A stretch of DNA of 64,000 nt, from the NCBI GenBank assembly GCA_044359955.1, contig JBIKLF010000009.1:1-64000 (forward strand). The letters are read 5' to 3'. The notes beneath the pieces are model-generated. The model had not been told where the DNA came from. It did no database searches and worked only from the letters and a program-made list of their open reading frames with translations. The DNA comes from JACTMZ01 sp044359955 (GTDB lineage: Bacteria > Verrucomicrobiota > Verrucomicrobiia > Chthoniobacterales > JACTMZ01). Shown here one piece after another: positions 31,297 to 38,974 of the stretch (position 1 is the stretch's first letter; the number at the start of each line of letters is the position of its first letter). The position numbers and the translations under genes are program-made.

Positions 31297-31810
31297 ACCC
31301 GAATCCTAATACAAACCCCGAAAACTTCTCAGACTTTTCCACGCCCCGTGTCCCGTGCCGGCCAGTTTTGGAGTGCGGCGGCTTGACGCCGCTTTTCTTC
31401 CTCCCCGCGCAGCCTGCCCCAACCTTGACCCAGATCCCTCCCCTCCGCGTCCCCCGCGTTCTCGGCGATTTTCCTCCCCTCAAGCCGTTTGCCCTAAAAA
31501 CGGAGATGAGAGTTGACCGATGAGGGTTGAGAGATTGGGCAGCCAGGCGATACGCCGCAGCCCAGCATCACCCTTGGGGTGACAGAGCGGAAATGGGCAA
31601 GCCTTTGATTTTCAGTCCCTCATCGCTCAACCATAAACTCTCAACGCCTTTTCTAAGTTTACCGCTTGCCCCCCGCTCAAGAGCCTGCCATTTTATCCGA
31701 CCGCTCCGCTCGGCCCCGTCAGGGACCACCGACCCCGGCGCGGAAAACCGAAACCGGAACCGAGGTATCCACACATCAAGATCCTGTGCCGTTGGCGCAG
31801 GCCCACCATT
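31297..31810. other. Non-coding region upstream of rpsA, 514 bases
   Basis: It contains a shorter relative of the 173-bp repeat (31493-31657) and a GC-rich leader. No reading frame shows family resemblance. The rpsA promoter and leader must lie at about 31660-31810; an inverted pair of CCGACCGCTCCGCTCGG-type arms at about 31698-31714 could form a short hairpin. Confidence 0.45.
31493..31657 (+). repeat. Diverged 165-bp relative of the 173-bp MITE-like repeat
   Basis: It keeps the left end CCTAAAAACGGAGATGAGAG and the right end CTCAACCATAAACTCTCAAC...TTTTCTAAG, but the middle has a different sequence (a hairpin around CATCACCCTTGGGGTGACAG). Conserved ends with a variable core are what a MITE-like family would show. 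Confidence 0.6.
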
Positions 31811-33499
31811 ATGACGCAAGTCCAAGAACTGATCGCCAACGCGACCAAACACTTCAAAGAAGGCAGTATTGTCAAAGGCCGCATCCTGGAGGTTCGCCCC
31901 CGCGAGTTTCTGGTCGACATCGGCTACAAATCCGAAGGCACCATCCCTTCCGCCGAATTCGACGATCCCTCGGAAATCGCCATGGGCGACGAAATCGAAG
32001 TCCTCCTCGTCCGTCTCGAAAATGACGAGGGCATGGTTATTCTCTCCAAAGAAAAAGCCGCTTACCGCCAGAACTGGGACAAAATCAGCGCGGTCTTCGA
32101 AAAAGAGGGCACCATCAAGGGCCGGGTCAAGGCCGTGGTCAAAGGCGGTCTCCTGGTCAACATCGGCGTCGAGGCCTTCCTGCCCTCCTCGCAGATCGAC
32201 ATCATTCCGCCGAAGGACCTCAACCAATTCGTCGGCAACACCTACGATTTCAAGATCGTCAAACTCAGCGACGAGCGCCGCAATGTCGTGCTCAGCCGCC
32301 GCGAACTCATCGAGCAGGAACGCAGCGAGAAACGCCAGGACTTCATGTCCAGCACCGAAGTCGGCTCCATGGTGACCGGCACGGTGAAGAACCTCACCGA
32401 TTTCGGCGCCTTCATCGACCTCGGCGGCATGGACGGCCTCCTCCACATCACCGACATGACGTGGGGTCGCCTGACCCACCCGAGCGAACTGCTCAAGGTC
32501 GGCCAGGAAATCGAACTGCAAGTGCTCGAGATCAACAAAGACAAAGAGCGCGTCTCCCTCGGCCTCAAGCAAACCACGGACAATCCGTGGGACAAAATCG
32601 AAGAGCGCTTCCCCACCGGCACCAAGGTCAAAGGCAAGGTCACCAACCTCGTGCCCTACGGCGCGTTTGTGGAGATAGAGGCCGGCGTCGAAGGCCTCAT
32701 CCACGTTTCCGAACTCTCCTGGACCAAGCGCATCACCCGCCCCGCGGACGTCCTGGCCGCGGACCAGGTGGTCGAAGCCATCGTGCTCGGGGTCAACAAG
32801 GAGGAGCAGAAAATCTCCCTCGGCGTCCGCCAACTCGAGCCCAACCCGTGGGACGAGATCGAGCAGCGCTACATCATCGGCAAACAGGTCAAGGGCAAGG
32901 TCCGCAACATGACCGCCTACGGCGCCTTCGTCGAACTCGAGGAAGGCATCGACGGCATGGTCCACGTTTCCGACCTCAGCTGGACCCGCAAAATCAACCA
33001 TCCGAGCGAAATCCTCAAAAAGAACGACGAGATCGACGCCGTGGTTATCGACATCGACAAGGCCAACCAACGCATCGCCCTCGGGGTCAAACAACTCGAC
33101 GAGGATCCGTGGAAGGAAATCGACCGTCTCCACAAGATCGGCGACCTGGTCAAAGGCAAAGTGACCAAGCTGGCCAACTTCGGGGCCTTCGTCTCCCTCG
33201 AGCACGACATCGACGGCCTCGTCCACATCTCGCAACTCAGCGAGGGGCATGTCACCAAGGTCAAAGACGTGATCAAGGTCGGCGACGAGGTGGAAGCCCG
33301 CGTCATCAAGGTCGACAAAGTCGAACGCCGCATCGGTCTTTCGATCAAAGCCGCCAACTACAGCGAAGAAGCCCTCCGCAAGGAGTCCGAGGCCATGGAA
33401 ACAACCATGCGCTCCGGCGAAGAAATGGTCGGACTGGCCAAGGCCTTCGAAGCCGCCGAGTTGGACGAATACCGTCCGGGCGAAGGCAAAAAGAAATAA
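31811..33499 (+). CDS. rpsA: 30S ribosomal protein S1
   Basis: A 562-residue protein with six S1 RNA-binding repeats. Each begins G-x-x-V/I-x-G and contains GAF-like turns: repeat 1 at about 18-87 (GSIVKGRILEVRP), 2 at about 100-167, 3 at about 187-257 (GSMVTGTVKNLTDFGAFIDLGG), 4 at about 272-343, 5 at about 359-430 and 6 at about 446-516. It binds mRNA and helps the 30S subunit start translation. The start codon is preceded by GGCGCAGGCCCACCATT, with no Shine-Dalgarno match, as is common for self-regulated rpsA. Followed by a glutaredoxin gene and a terminator. Confidence 0.96.
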   Translation: MTQVQELIANATKHFKEGSIVKGRILEVRPREFLVDIGYKSEGTIPSAEFDDPSEIAMGDEIEVLLVRLENDEGMVILSKEKAAYRQNWDKISAVFEKEGTIKGRVKAVVKGGLLVNIGVEAFLPSSQIDIIPPKDLNQFVGNTYDFKIVKLSDERRNVVLSRRELIEQERSEKRQDFMSSTEVGSMVTGTVKNLTDFGAFIDLGGMDGLLHITDMTWGRLTHPSELLKVGQEIELQVLEINKDKERVSLGLKQTTDNPWDKIEERFPTGTKVKGKVTNLVPYGAFVEIEAGVEGLIHVSELSWTKRITRPADVLAADQVVEAIVLGVNKEEQKISLGVRQLEPNPWDEIEQRYIIGKQVKGKVRNMTAYGAFVELEEGIDGMVHVSDLSWTRKINHPSEILKKNDEIDAVVIDIDKANQRIALGVKQLDEDPWKEIDRLHKIGDLVKGKVTKLANFGAFVSLEHDIDGLVHISQLSEGHVTKVKDVIKVGDEVEARVIKVDKVERRIGLSIKAANYSEEALRKESEAMETTMRSGEEMVGLAKAFEAAELDEYRPGEGKKK

Positions 33500-33555
33500 G
33501 GCTCACCGCACGGGCGGCGTTGACATCCAACGCCGCCCGCGCAACTTTGCAATTC

Positions 33556-33867
33556 ATGGAAATCACCGCTTATCTCAAGACCAGCTGCGGCTGGAGCAAC
33601 GGCGTCCGCGCCATCCTGACCAAATACGGCCTCCCTTACGAAGAGAAGGACATCCTCAAGAACCCCGAATTCCGCGCCGAGATGGAACAGCGGAGCGGCC
33701 AAAGACTGTCCCCTTGCCTCGTGGTCGACGGTCAGATGCTCCCCGACATCAGCGGCGAAGACCTGGAAAACTGGCTGGTGGCCAACGACCGCGTCCAGCG
33801 CAGCGAAGCCCCGGTCGAAGTCCCGATCAACTCGTCCTGCCAAAACAAGGCGCAGCACGTCGCCTGA
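33556..33867 (+). CDS. Glutaredoxin-like protein
   Basis: A 103-residue thioredoxin-fold protein. The opening ITAYLKTSCGWSNGVRAILTKYGLPYEEKDI has a C-G-W-S active site, a monothiol arrangement. RLSPCLVVDGQMLPD contains the cis-proline loop (SPCLVVDG; Cys at the position following Pro is unusual), and ISGEDLENWL forms the last helix. A short tail ends with an extra Cys (NSSCQNK). It would use glutathione or a similar thiol, or take part in Fe-S handling. It is 56 bases downstream of rpsA with the shared terminator after it, so probably co-transcribed. Confidence 0.85.
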   Translation: MEITAYLKTSCGWSNGVRAILTKYGLPYEEKDILKNPEFRAEMEQRSGQRLSPCLVVDGQMLPDISGEDLENWLVANDRVQRSEAPVEVPINSSCQNKAQHVA

Positions 33868-33884
33868 CCCGGTCTCACTTCACG

Positions 33885-33914
33885 AAAACCCGCGGCCAAC
33901 CCCGCGGGTTTTTT
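33885..33914 (+). terminator. Rho-independent terminator after rpsA-glutaredoxin
   Basis: AAAACCCGCGG, five-to-six-base loop, CCGCGGGTTTTTT: a seven-base GC stem followed by six T. The A-run on the left arm means it could also stop transcription of the tRNA-Leu gene coming from the other strand. Confidence 0.9.
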
Positions 33915-33931
33915 GCTTTGGCAGGGTAGCG

Positions 33932-34016
33932 TGCCGGCGGCGGGACTCGAACCCACACGGAGTTTTCACCCCTTCGGATTTTAAGTCCGATGTGTCTGCC
34001 ATTCCACCACGCCGGC
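33932..34016 (-). tRNA. tRNA-Leu (anticodon TAA)
   Basis: An 85-base class II tRNA with a long variable arm: acceptor GCCGGCG/CGCCGGC, D-arm TGGTGGAATGGCAGACAC, anticodon stem-loop CGGACTTAAAATCCG with TAA, variable arm GGGGTGAAAACTCC and T-arm GTGGGTTCGAGTCCCGC. CCA is not encoded. Confidence 0.96.
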
Positions 34017-34110
34017 ATTGATGAGAGCTTGTGAACAGAAAGCTCCGAAGTCAACAAAGGGACCAATCAGCCGCCGTGAGGATTCCACCCGGCAGCGAGG
34101 CCACGGCGGA

Positions 34111-34965
34111 TCAAGGCACCTGGTGAGCGAGCAGTTTGTGCGCAGCGGCAAGCTGCTCCCAGAATGCATTTGTCTTTCCTCCCAGCGCGACTCCATAGAG
34201 GCGTGTGCCGTCTTCCTCCCATACGAGGGCAACGCAGTCCGATGCCGCCGAAGTATAACCCACTTTACCGCCACGACAGTTGGGGTGCCGATGAAGAATG
34301 CCTAATGGGTTGCGCAAAAGTTGCGTCCGACCATCGACCTTGCGCCAAAAAAGAAATTTCGTGGCATTCGCCTGCCGGATCAGCGGATTGTCGTAGGCTG
34401 CCTTGAGTATTCGAACCATGTCCGCCGCCGTGGTGTGTTGGCCCCCCACCGTGAATCCGGCACTGTCTTTGAAGACGGAGTTCGTTGCGCCCAAGCGGCG
34501 CGCCATCGCCGTCATTTTTGCACCGAAAGCCGATTCGCTCCCGCTGTTGTCGCGAGCCAGGGCCCGCGCTGCGTCGTTCGCGCTAACCACAAGCATGACC
34601 TGCAAAAGTTCGCGGCGGGTGTAGGTTCCCCCGACCGACTCCGGCAACCTTGTGCGGGGGCAGTTTGCATGTCCCGCTGTTATCGTGACAGGCTTATCCA
34701 GGTTTCCGGCCTCGGCAATGACCAGAGCGGTAACGAGTTTCTGCAGACTGGCGGCTTGGCGAAGTTGGTCGGCATTCTTTGCCGCAACCACGCGGCCGGA
34801 CGCAGCATCAACGATGACCACCGACGCAGCTTCGACACGCTCCGCAGCATTGCGGCCGGGGTAGGACCCGTTAACCTTCGGAAAGAAGGGTCGCGCACCT
34901 GCGCTACCGGCTGAGAGAATCAGCACAGAACACAACGTGAGGGCTAGACCGGGGCGACGGCTCAC
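34111..34965 (-). CDS. D-alanyl-D-alanine carboxypeptidase (S11 penicillin-binding protein)
   Basis: Trims the terminal D-Ala from peptidoglycan stem peptides in the periplasm. The three active-site motifs are present: SxxK in AASLQKLVTAL, SxN in VVSANDAARAL and KTG-like KVGYT in CRGGKVGYTSAA. Further family segments are VGGTYTRRELLQVML and LGATNSVFKDSAGF. I start at GTG 34965, which gives a clean signal peptide (LALTLCSVLILSAGSAGA) and a 284-residue protein. ATG 35067 would add 34 residues before it, and neither has a clear ribosome site. The C-terminal anchor domain of PBP5 is absent, so it may be soluble. Confidence 0.85.
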   Translation of the reverse strand: MSRRPGLALTLCSVLILSAGSAGARPFFPKVNGSYPGRNAAERVEAASVVIVDAASGRVVAAKNADQLRQAASLQKLVTALVIAEAGNLDKPVTITAGHANCPRTRLPESVGGTYTRRELLQVMLVVSANDAARALARDNSGSESAFGAKMTAMARRLGATNSVFKDSAGFTVGGQHTTAADMVRILKAAYDNPLIRQANATKFLFWRKVDGRTQLLRNPLGILHRHPNCRGGKVGYTSAASDCVALVWEEDGTRLYGVALGGKTNAFWEQLAAAHKLLAHQVP

Positions 34966-35245
34966 TTCGAAAAGACTAGGCTCCCCCGCAGGGCAGTCAA
35001 GAGGCCGGAGCTTGCTCTTCGTCCGTGCCGCAGCAGCCAAGAGCGTCTTATAAATCGGTGGCGGCATTGCAGCGAAAGTCGTGGCGATGCTGCTAAGACC
35101 GCCGCTCTTGGAGGGATTCCCCGCCTGCCGGAGCAGAAGAAAGTGCGTGAACTGAAAGCAACGAAGCCGGCAAAGGTTTCTTTTCCTTTCGTTGCACGCG
35201 GTTATTTCATGCCCAGTCATGCGATGTCCGGGTTAGGATTTCCGC

Positions 35246-35974
35246 GTGCCGGAGAAAAACCGCCATCCGATTGAAGTCATTGCCATGCACGGTTGGGGCC
35301 GTGATGCGCGCGCATGGGAGCCGTGGCAGGGGGCGACAGCCTCTCTCGGCTGGCGCTGGCAGACCGGAGAGCGGGGTTACGGCCGATTTTCGCCGCGCGT
35401 TCCCGCGTGGTCCGAGCATGCATCCGCGACGCGGCGCTTGGTCATCGGACGCTCGCTCGGGCCGCACATGGTGCCTGCGGACGTTTTCCGAGAAGCCGAT
35501 ACCGTGGTCTTGCTGGCAAGCTTCGCGACTTTTGTTCCCCCAGGGCGAGAAGGTCGCCGCACCCGCGCGGCTCTGGATGGAATGGCGGCGAGCTTGAAGG
35601 ACGAAACCCGCGCGCGGGCCATGCTCGAAGTTTTCACGGCGAGGGTTGCGGAACCTCAATCGCCCGACCTTCTTTCGCCCGGGCCTTTGGATGGGTCCCT
35701 CAGCGAAGACAACCGGTCGCGCCTGCGGGAGGATCTTGATTTGCTGGCACGTTGCGATGGATTGCCGTCCGGGTTCCCATGCGGCGCGCGGGTGCTCATT
35801 GTCGAGGCGGAGGAGGACCGCATCGTAGAGCCGCAGGCGCGGGCCATGCTGCGCGAGGCCTTACCGGAAGCGGACGTCATCACGCTGCCGGGGGTCGGGC
35901 ATGCCTTGCTGGCGGGCGAGGTGATCGGGCGGGTCGTGGCGTGGGTGGAGTCCTTGCCGAGTTTGGAGGAGTAG
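35246..35974 (+). CDS. Alpha/beta hydrolase resembling BioH
   Basis: A 242-residue cytoplasmic hydrolase, starting at GTG 35246. VIAMHGWGRDARAWEPW (about residues 11-27) matches the oxyanion HGWG opening of BioH-type carboxylesterases. The nucleophile elbow is IGRSLGPHM (about 68-76, S70), the acid is in VEAEEDRIV (about 191) and the His in PGVGHALL (about 215). BioH frees pimeloyl-ACP from its methyl ester in biotin synthesis, and bioF lies 19 kb away in this window; the link is only suggestive. The stop codon TAG is contained in GTAG of a family 2 hairpin half (GTAGAAGCGGCGGGCTGCGG). Confidence 0.65.
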   Translation: MPEKNRHPIEVIAMHGWGRDARAWEPWQGATASLGWRWQTGERGYGRFSPRVPAWSEHASATRRLVIGRSLGPHMVPADVFREADTVVLLASFATFVPPGREGRRTRAALDGMAASLKDETRARAMLEVFTARVAEPQSPDLLSPGPLDGSLSEDNRSRLREDLDLLARCDGLPSGFPCGARVLIVEAEEDRIVEPQARAMLREALPEADVITLPGVGHALLAGEVIGRVVAWVESLPSLEE

Positions 35975-36012
35975 AAGCGGCGGGCTGCGGACGAGCGGAC
36001 CGTATTCGAAAG

Positions 36013-36076
36013 GTAGGGACACGCGGCTCGCGTGTCCGTTGGCCACCGAGCGGACGAGCGAGCCGCTCGTCCCTAC
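36013..36076. repeat. REPIN-like hairpin pair, family 1
   Basis: GTAGGGACACGCGGCTCGCGTGTCC, spacer, GGACGAGCGAGCCGCTCGTCCCTAC. The two arms are swapped in order relative to 4078 and 38682, which fits an element that can be read from either side. It follows a single family 2 half-hairpin at 35971-35990. Confidence 0.75.
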
Positions 36077-36099
36077 CTTAAAATGCCAAAACCGCGGCC

Positions 36100-36564
36100 T
36101 TACTCACTCGCGCGGTAGGTCTCCGGGAGGTAGATCGCGCCGTAGAGGTCGAGGAGGTTTTTGCCGTCGGGCGTATCGGGCGCGAAGATGGAGTCGACGG
36201 GGCCGGCCACGCTGAGGACTTTCCCGTCTTGGCGGAGCACTTCGGCGCCGAAGGGCGGGGGGGAGTCCGGACTTTGCAGAACGTCGAACTGGTCCTCGGG
36301 AAACCAGTAGGCGGTCATGAAGATGACTTTATCGCCCTGTTCGAGCGGGCTGTAGTAAACCGTGGTGGAGGCTAGGGCCCCGGCTTTCTGCACTTCCCCG
36401 GCGAACGGACCTTCGATTGGCCCGGTGCTCAGGCGAGGAAGGATTCCTTCGGCTGTTTTCAGGGCGAAGGGAACGGGATCGAGGGGCAGAATGGCCTCGG
36501 GTTGACCCGAGCAGGCGGCCAGGGAGACGAGGGCAAGGACCAGGAGCGTGCGTTCGGTTTTCAT
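36100..36564 (-). CDS. Predicted lipoprotein of unknown function
   Basis: A 154-residue protein with a lipoprotein signal (LLVLALVSLAAC, Cys at about residue 18). The mature part is mostly polar with strand-like segments (STTVYYSPLEQGDKVIFMTAYWF, DGKVLSVAGPVDSIFAP) and ends YLPETYRASE. No family recognised. It overlaps the preceding lipoprotein gene by four bases (ATGA), so the two are coupled and may act together at the envelope. Confidence 0.65.
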   Translation of the reverse strand: MKTERTLLVLALVSLAACSGQPEAILPLDPVPFALKTAEGILPRLSTGPIEGPFAGEVQKAGALASTTVYYSPLEQGDKVIFMTAYWFPEDQFDVLQSPDSPPPFGAEVLRQDGKVLSVAGPVDSIFAPDTPDGKNLLDLYGAIYLPETYRASE

Positions 36565-37121
36565 AAAGGAGGCGGGGTGGCCGATGCTTCGGCGGTGAGA
36601 GAACTCTCGAAATCCTGCAACACATCGCGCAAGCCGAGCAAGCCGGCTTTTTTCCCGGAGTAACGCACGTCGTCAATCTTCCAACCGTCCTCATCGACCA
36701 GCACGACCTCATCGGTCCAGGTGACATTGTAGGGCTCGTTGCGAAAGCGGATCTCAACCACGGTCTGGCCATCCTTCACGCCTTCCGGGCCGACTTCAAA
36801 ACCGGTGAAACCTTCGTAGAGACCGGTAAAAATTTCGCCTTCGAGCAGGAGCGGTTTGTCGGTCGGGAACTCACTGGCTTTGATCCGCGCGGCCGATTCT
36901 TTCTCCCCTTCCGCCGCCGATTGCAGCGCGGCTGCGAGGGCTCGGGAGAGAAAGGCCTGATCGGCCTGACGGTAGTCGCCGCGGTAGCCTTGGAAAAATT
37001 GCTTGGCCGCATCGGACGCGCTGGGCGGAGCGGGCGGTGGCGGTGGCTCGGGCGGACGGCCACAAGCGGCGAGCGTCACCACGACCGCGAGGCCAAGCAT
37101 CAGGCGGAGGACTGGTTTCAT
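36561..37121 (-). CDS. Predicted lipoprotein, NTF2/DUF3828-like
   Basis: A 186-residue lipoprotein (LGLAVVVTLAACG lipobox, then a Pro-rich linker PPEPPPPPAPP). The folded part starts AAKQFFQGYRGDYRQADQAFLSRALAAAL, the opening helix pattern of DUF3828/NTF2-like envelope proteins. VEIRFRNEPYNVTWTDEVVLVDEDGWKIDDVRYSG is the characteristic final strand pair. Function unknown. It is followed directly by the second lipoprotein at 36100, and downstream of two very short exported proteins, making a cluster of four small envelope genes. Confidence 0.7.
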   Translation of the reverse strand: MKPVLRLMLGLAVVVTLAACGRPPEPPPPPAPPSASDAAKQFFQGYRGDYRQADQAFLSRALAAALQSAAEGEKESAARIKASEFPTDKPLLLEGEIFTGLYEGFTGFEVGPEGVKDGQTVVEIRFRNEPYNVTWTDEVVLVDEDGWKIDDVRYSGKKAGLLGLRDVLQDFESSLTAEASATPPPL

Positions 37122-37132
37122 CCAAGGAAAGC

Positions 37133-37210
37133 TCAGAACGTGAAGCCCGCGCACCCGCCGAGGGCGAGGGCGGAGCAAAGCAAGAAGAGGCGCAGGAAGG
37201 TGGAGCGCAT
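37133..37210 (-). CDS. Very short predicted lipoprotein (25 residues)
   Basis: MRSTFLRLFLLCSALALGGCAGFTF: a complete lipoprotein signal peptide with lipobox LGGC and only five residues after the Cys. It sits between two other small exported-protein genes on the same strand, with 11 and 13 bases on either side. Its size resembles entericidin-like peptides. It could be a real small peptide or the decayed start of a larger lipoprotein; the tight spacing favours a real gene. Confidence 0.45.
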   Translation of the reverse strand: MRSTFLRLFLLCSALALGGCAGFTF

Positions 37211-37223
37211 CAGTCGGTTGGGA

Positions 37224-37487
37224 TCAGGGGTTGACCGGACGGAGAGGTCCGCCCGGGATACGCTCGAGCAGGTTGCCGTAGGGTCCGCGAATGCGGGCCC
37301 GCCAGTATTTGAAAGTGTCACCGCTGGGACGCCGCGACGGGTGGATGAGCCGATACTGCTCTATGGTCAGTCCCCATTTTTCCATCGCGGTGATTTTGGG
37401 CGGAGTTTCCGTAGTCACCACGCTCAACTCTTCTTGGGCCCAGCCCGGGGTGAGGACGAGGAGAAGCAACAAGAGGGCGGTTCTCAT
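37224..37487 (-). CDS. Small exported protein of unknown function
   Basis: An 87-residue protein with a signal peptide (LLLLLLVLTPGWAQ). The mature part, about 68 residues, is basic and rich in Arg/Pro (WRARIRGPYGNLLERIPGGP). No recognised domain. It leads the run of four small envelope genes on the minus strand and is divergent from the EamA transporter gene, whose start lies 98 bases away. Confidence 0.55.
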   Translation of the reverse strand: MRTALLLLLLVLTPGWAQEELSVVTTETPPKITAMEKWGLTIEQYRLIHPSRRPSGDTFKYWRARIRGPYGNLLERIPGGPLRPVNP

Positions 37488-37584
37488 GGTGAAAGGTTGG
37501 GCTGGATGGCGAGGTCGTGGCAAGGACGAAGTCCCGGGTTGCCGTTGTCGGACCGGAGGTATCCTGTCATCTTCCGGTCGCGTG

Positions 37585-38571
37585 ATGACCCCAAGTTCCG
37601 GACCGGCGCTGGATGGCGGCAAGCTGCCCCCCTTCCGGCTGATCGCGGCGGCTTTTGCCGTGGTCTACCTCGGCTATGGCTTGAATTTCCTCGCGGTCAA
37701 AGTCGCGGTGGAAACCATGCCGGCATTTCTCTTTGCCGGATCGCACGTCTTGCTCGCGGGCTTGCTCATGATGGGGTGGCGCCTGGCCCGCGGGGGTTCG
37801 CTCGCTTTGCCGCCAAGGGGCCTGACGCGCGCCGGACGGGCGGCTTTTTTTCTTTTCGTCGGAGGCGTCGGCCTGGTCACGCTGGGCGAGAAACTCGGGT
37901 TGGCCTCCGGCGCGGCAGCCATGATCAAGGCTTCGGTGCCGCTTTGGGTTGCGGTGATCGAAGCGTTGCGTCCGCGCGGGGAAAAACCCACCTGGATGAT
38001 TGCCGGCGGACTCCTGCTGGGCGCACTCGGGGTGTCATTGCTCGTCCTCCCGAACCTCATGGCGGGCGGCTCCGGCGGCGCCGCGCTCGGCACGTGGGTG
38101 CTCCTGGCCTCCGCGCTGCTCTTCGCCATCGGCACGCTGGAAGTGCGTCATCGTCCCCCTTCCCCCGACACGGTCGCCAATGTGGCCTGGATGATGGTGC
38201 TCGGGGGTATTTATCTCTGGGCCATCGGACTGGCGACCGGCGAGGCCGCACTATTGTCTCCCGCGGATTTCACCTGGCCCGTGCTGGCTTCGTTCCTCTT
38301 TCTCCTCGTCGTGCACTCGCTGGCAGCTTTCTCCGCGCTGAATTGGTTGCTCCGGCATCTGCCCGCCGCGGTGGTTACGACGAAGTTCTATGTCTCGCCC
38401 GCCATTGCCGCGGTGGCCGGATGGCTGGTCCTCGGGGAGATCGTCGGAACCGGCGCCCTGGCCGGTCTGGCCTTGATTCTCGGCGGGGTGGCCGTGGTCA
38501 TGCTCGGTGAGCGGCGGCGGAGGGCAGAGCCCGCGTTAAAGGCCGACGACGCGGACGAGCTTGAGGGGTGA
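37585..38571 (+). CDS. EamA/DMT-family transporter
   Basis: A 328-residue inner-membrane transporter with ten hydrophobic helices in two EamA repeats. The first is about residues 17-150 (AFAVVYLGYGLNFLAVKVAVETMPAFLFAGSHVLLAG) and the second about 165-310 (WVLLASALLFAIGTLEV). LGERRRR at the end is basic and cytoplasmic. Drug/metabolite transporters of this type export amino acids or other metabolites; the substrate is unknown. Start 37585 gives the standard short cytoplasmic N-terminus; the longer open frame upstream has no family resemblance. No linked gene. Confidence 0.85.
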   Translation: MTPSSGPALDGGKLPPFRLIAAAFAVVYLGYGLNFLAVKVAVETMPAFLFAGSHVLLAGLLMMGWRLARGGSLALPPRGLTRAGRAAFFLFVGGVGLVTLGEKLGLASGAAAMIKASVPLWVAVIEALRPRGEKPTWMIAGGLLLGALGVSLLVLPNLMAGGSGGAALGTWVLLASALLFAIGTLEVRHRPPSPDTVANVAWMMVLGGIYLWAIGLATGEAALLSPADFTWPVLASFLFLLVVHSLAAFSALNWLLRHLPAAVVTTKFYVSPAIAAVAGWLVLGEIVGTGALAGLALILGGVAVVMLGERRRRAEPALKADDADELEG

Positions 38572-38681
38572 GGACCTGCGCTCAGGCGGAACGATGCAGT
38601 TGAGATCTTTCCATCGTCGTCGCGGCACAGAATGCCGCGGCCATGGACGGGCTGCAGCAGGAGGAAATGTTTGTTCAGAAG

Positions 38682-38746
38682 GTAGGGACGAGCGGCCCCG
38701 CTCGTCCGCTCCCCAACCAACGGACGCGCGAGCCGCGCGTCCCTAC
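38682..38746. repeat. REPIN-like hairpin pair, family 1
   Basis: Almost base-for-base the same as the copy at 4078-4141, including the spacer and the flanking GCTGCAGCAG(A/G)AGGAAATGTT sequence. These two copies therefore moved as part of a larger unit. Confidence 0.8.
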
Positions 38747-38749
38747 CTA

Positions 38750-38969
38750 AGCCGTATCCATGCAGTTGAAGACGCAATAAAAGCGCGGCTTGGCTCGGTC
38801 TGTCCAGGGGGCACGGCCGTCCCGGCCGTGTTGTCGGATCGTGACGGGCGGGACGCCCGTGCCCCTTGGCCACGTGCCAACTCGCTCACCAAATAGTTAG
38901 TCAACTCTCGCCCAGACGCGCCTCTGTGGCAGTGCCAGAAATGGCAGAATGTTTTGCATGGTTACGGCT
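38750..38969 (-). repeat. 220-bp MITE-like element with AGCCGTAAC termini (copy 4, inverted)
   Basis: The reverse complement is about 92% identical to 10174-10393 (18 differences counted by eye). Termini as read here are AGCCGTATCCATGCAG and GCATGGTTACGGCT. It holds a family 4 hairpin pair at about 38807-38866. The opposite orientation to copy 2, 28 kb away, would allow inversion of the intervening DNA by homologous recombination. Confidence 0.75.
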
Positions 38970-38974
38970 AAGGC

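Larger units (their letters stand above)
38572..38974. other. Repeat-filled gap between the EamA and gltD genes
   Basis: 403 bases entirely made of mobile repeats: an AGGCGGAACGATGCAG terminus at about 38582 with following GTTGAGATC, a family 1 hairpin pair (38682-38746) and a complete 220-bp element (38750-38969). No gene is supported. Confidence 0.7.

Noticed and set aside
31568..33250. 560-codon open frame opposite rpsA
   Set aside because: Periodic composition only reflects the antisense of the S1 repeats; rpsA is unambiguous.
35246..35974. Firm call of bioH
   Set aside because: The HGWG and GxSxG motifs fit, but many small esterases share them, and bioF is 19 kb away in another unit. 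Left as BioH-like.
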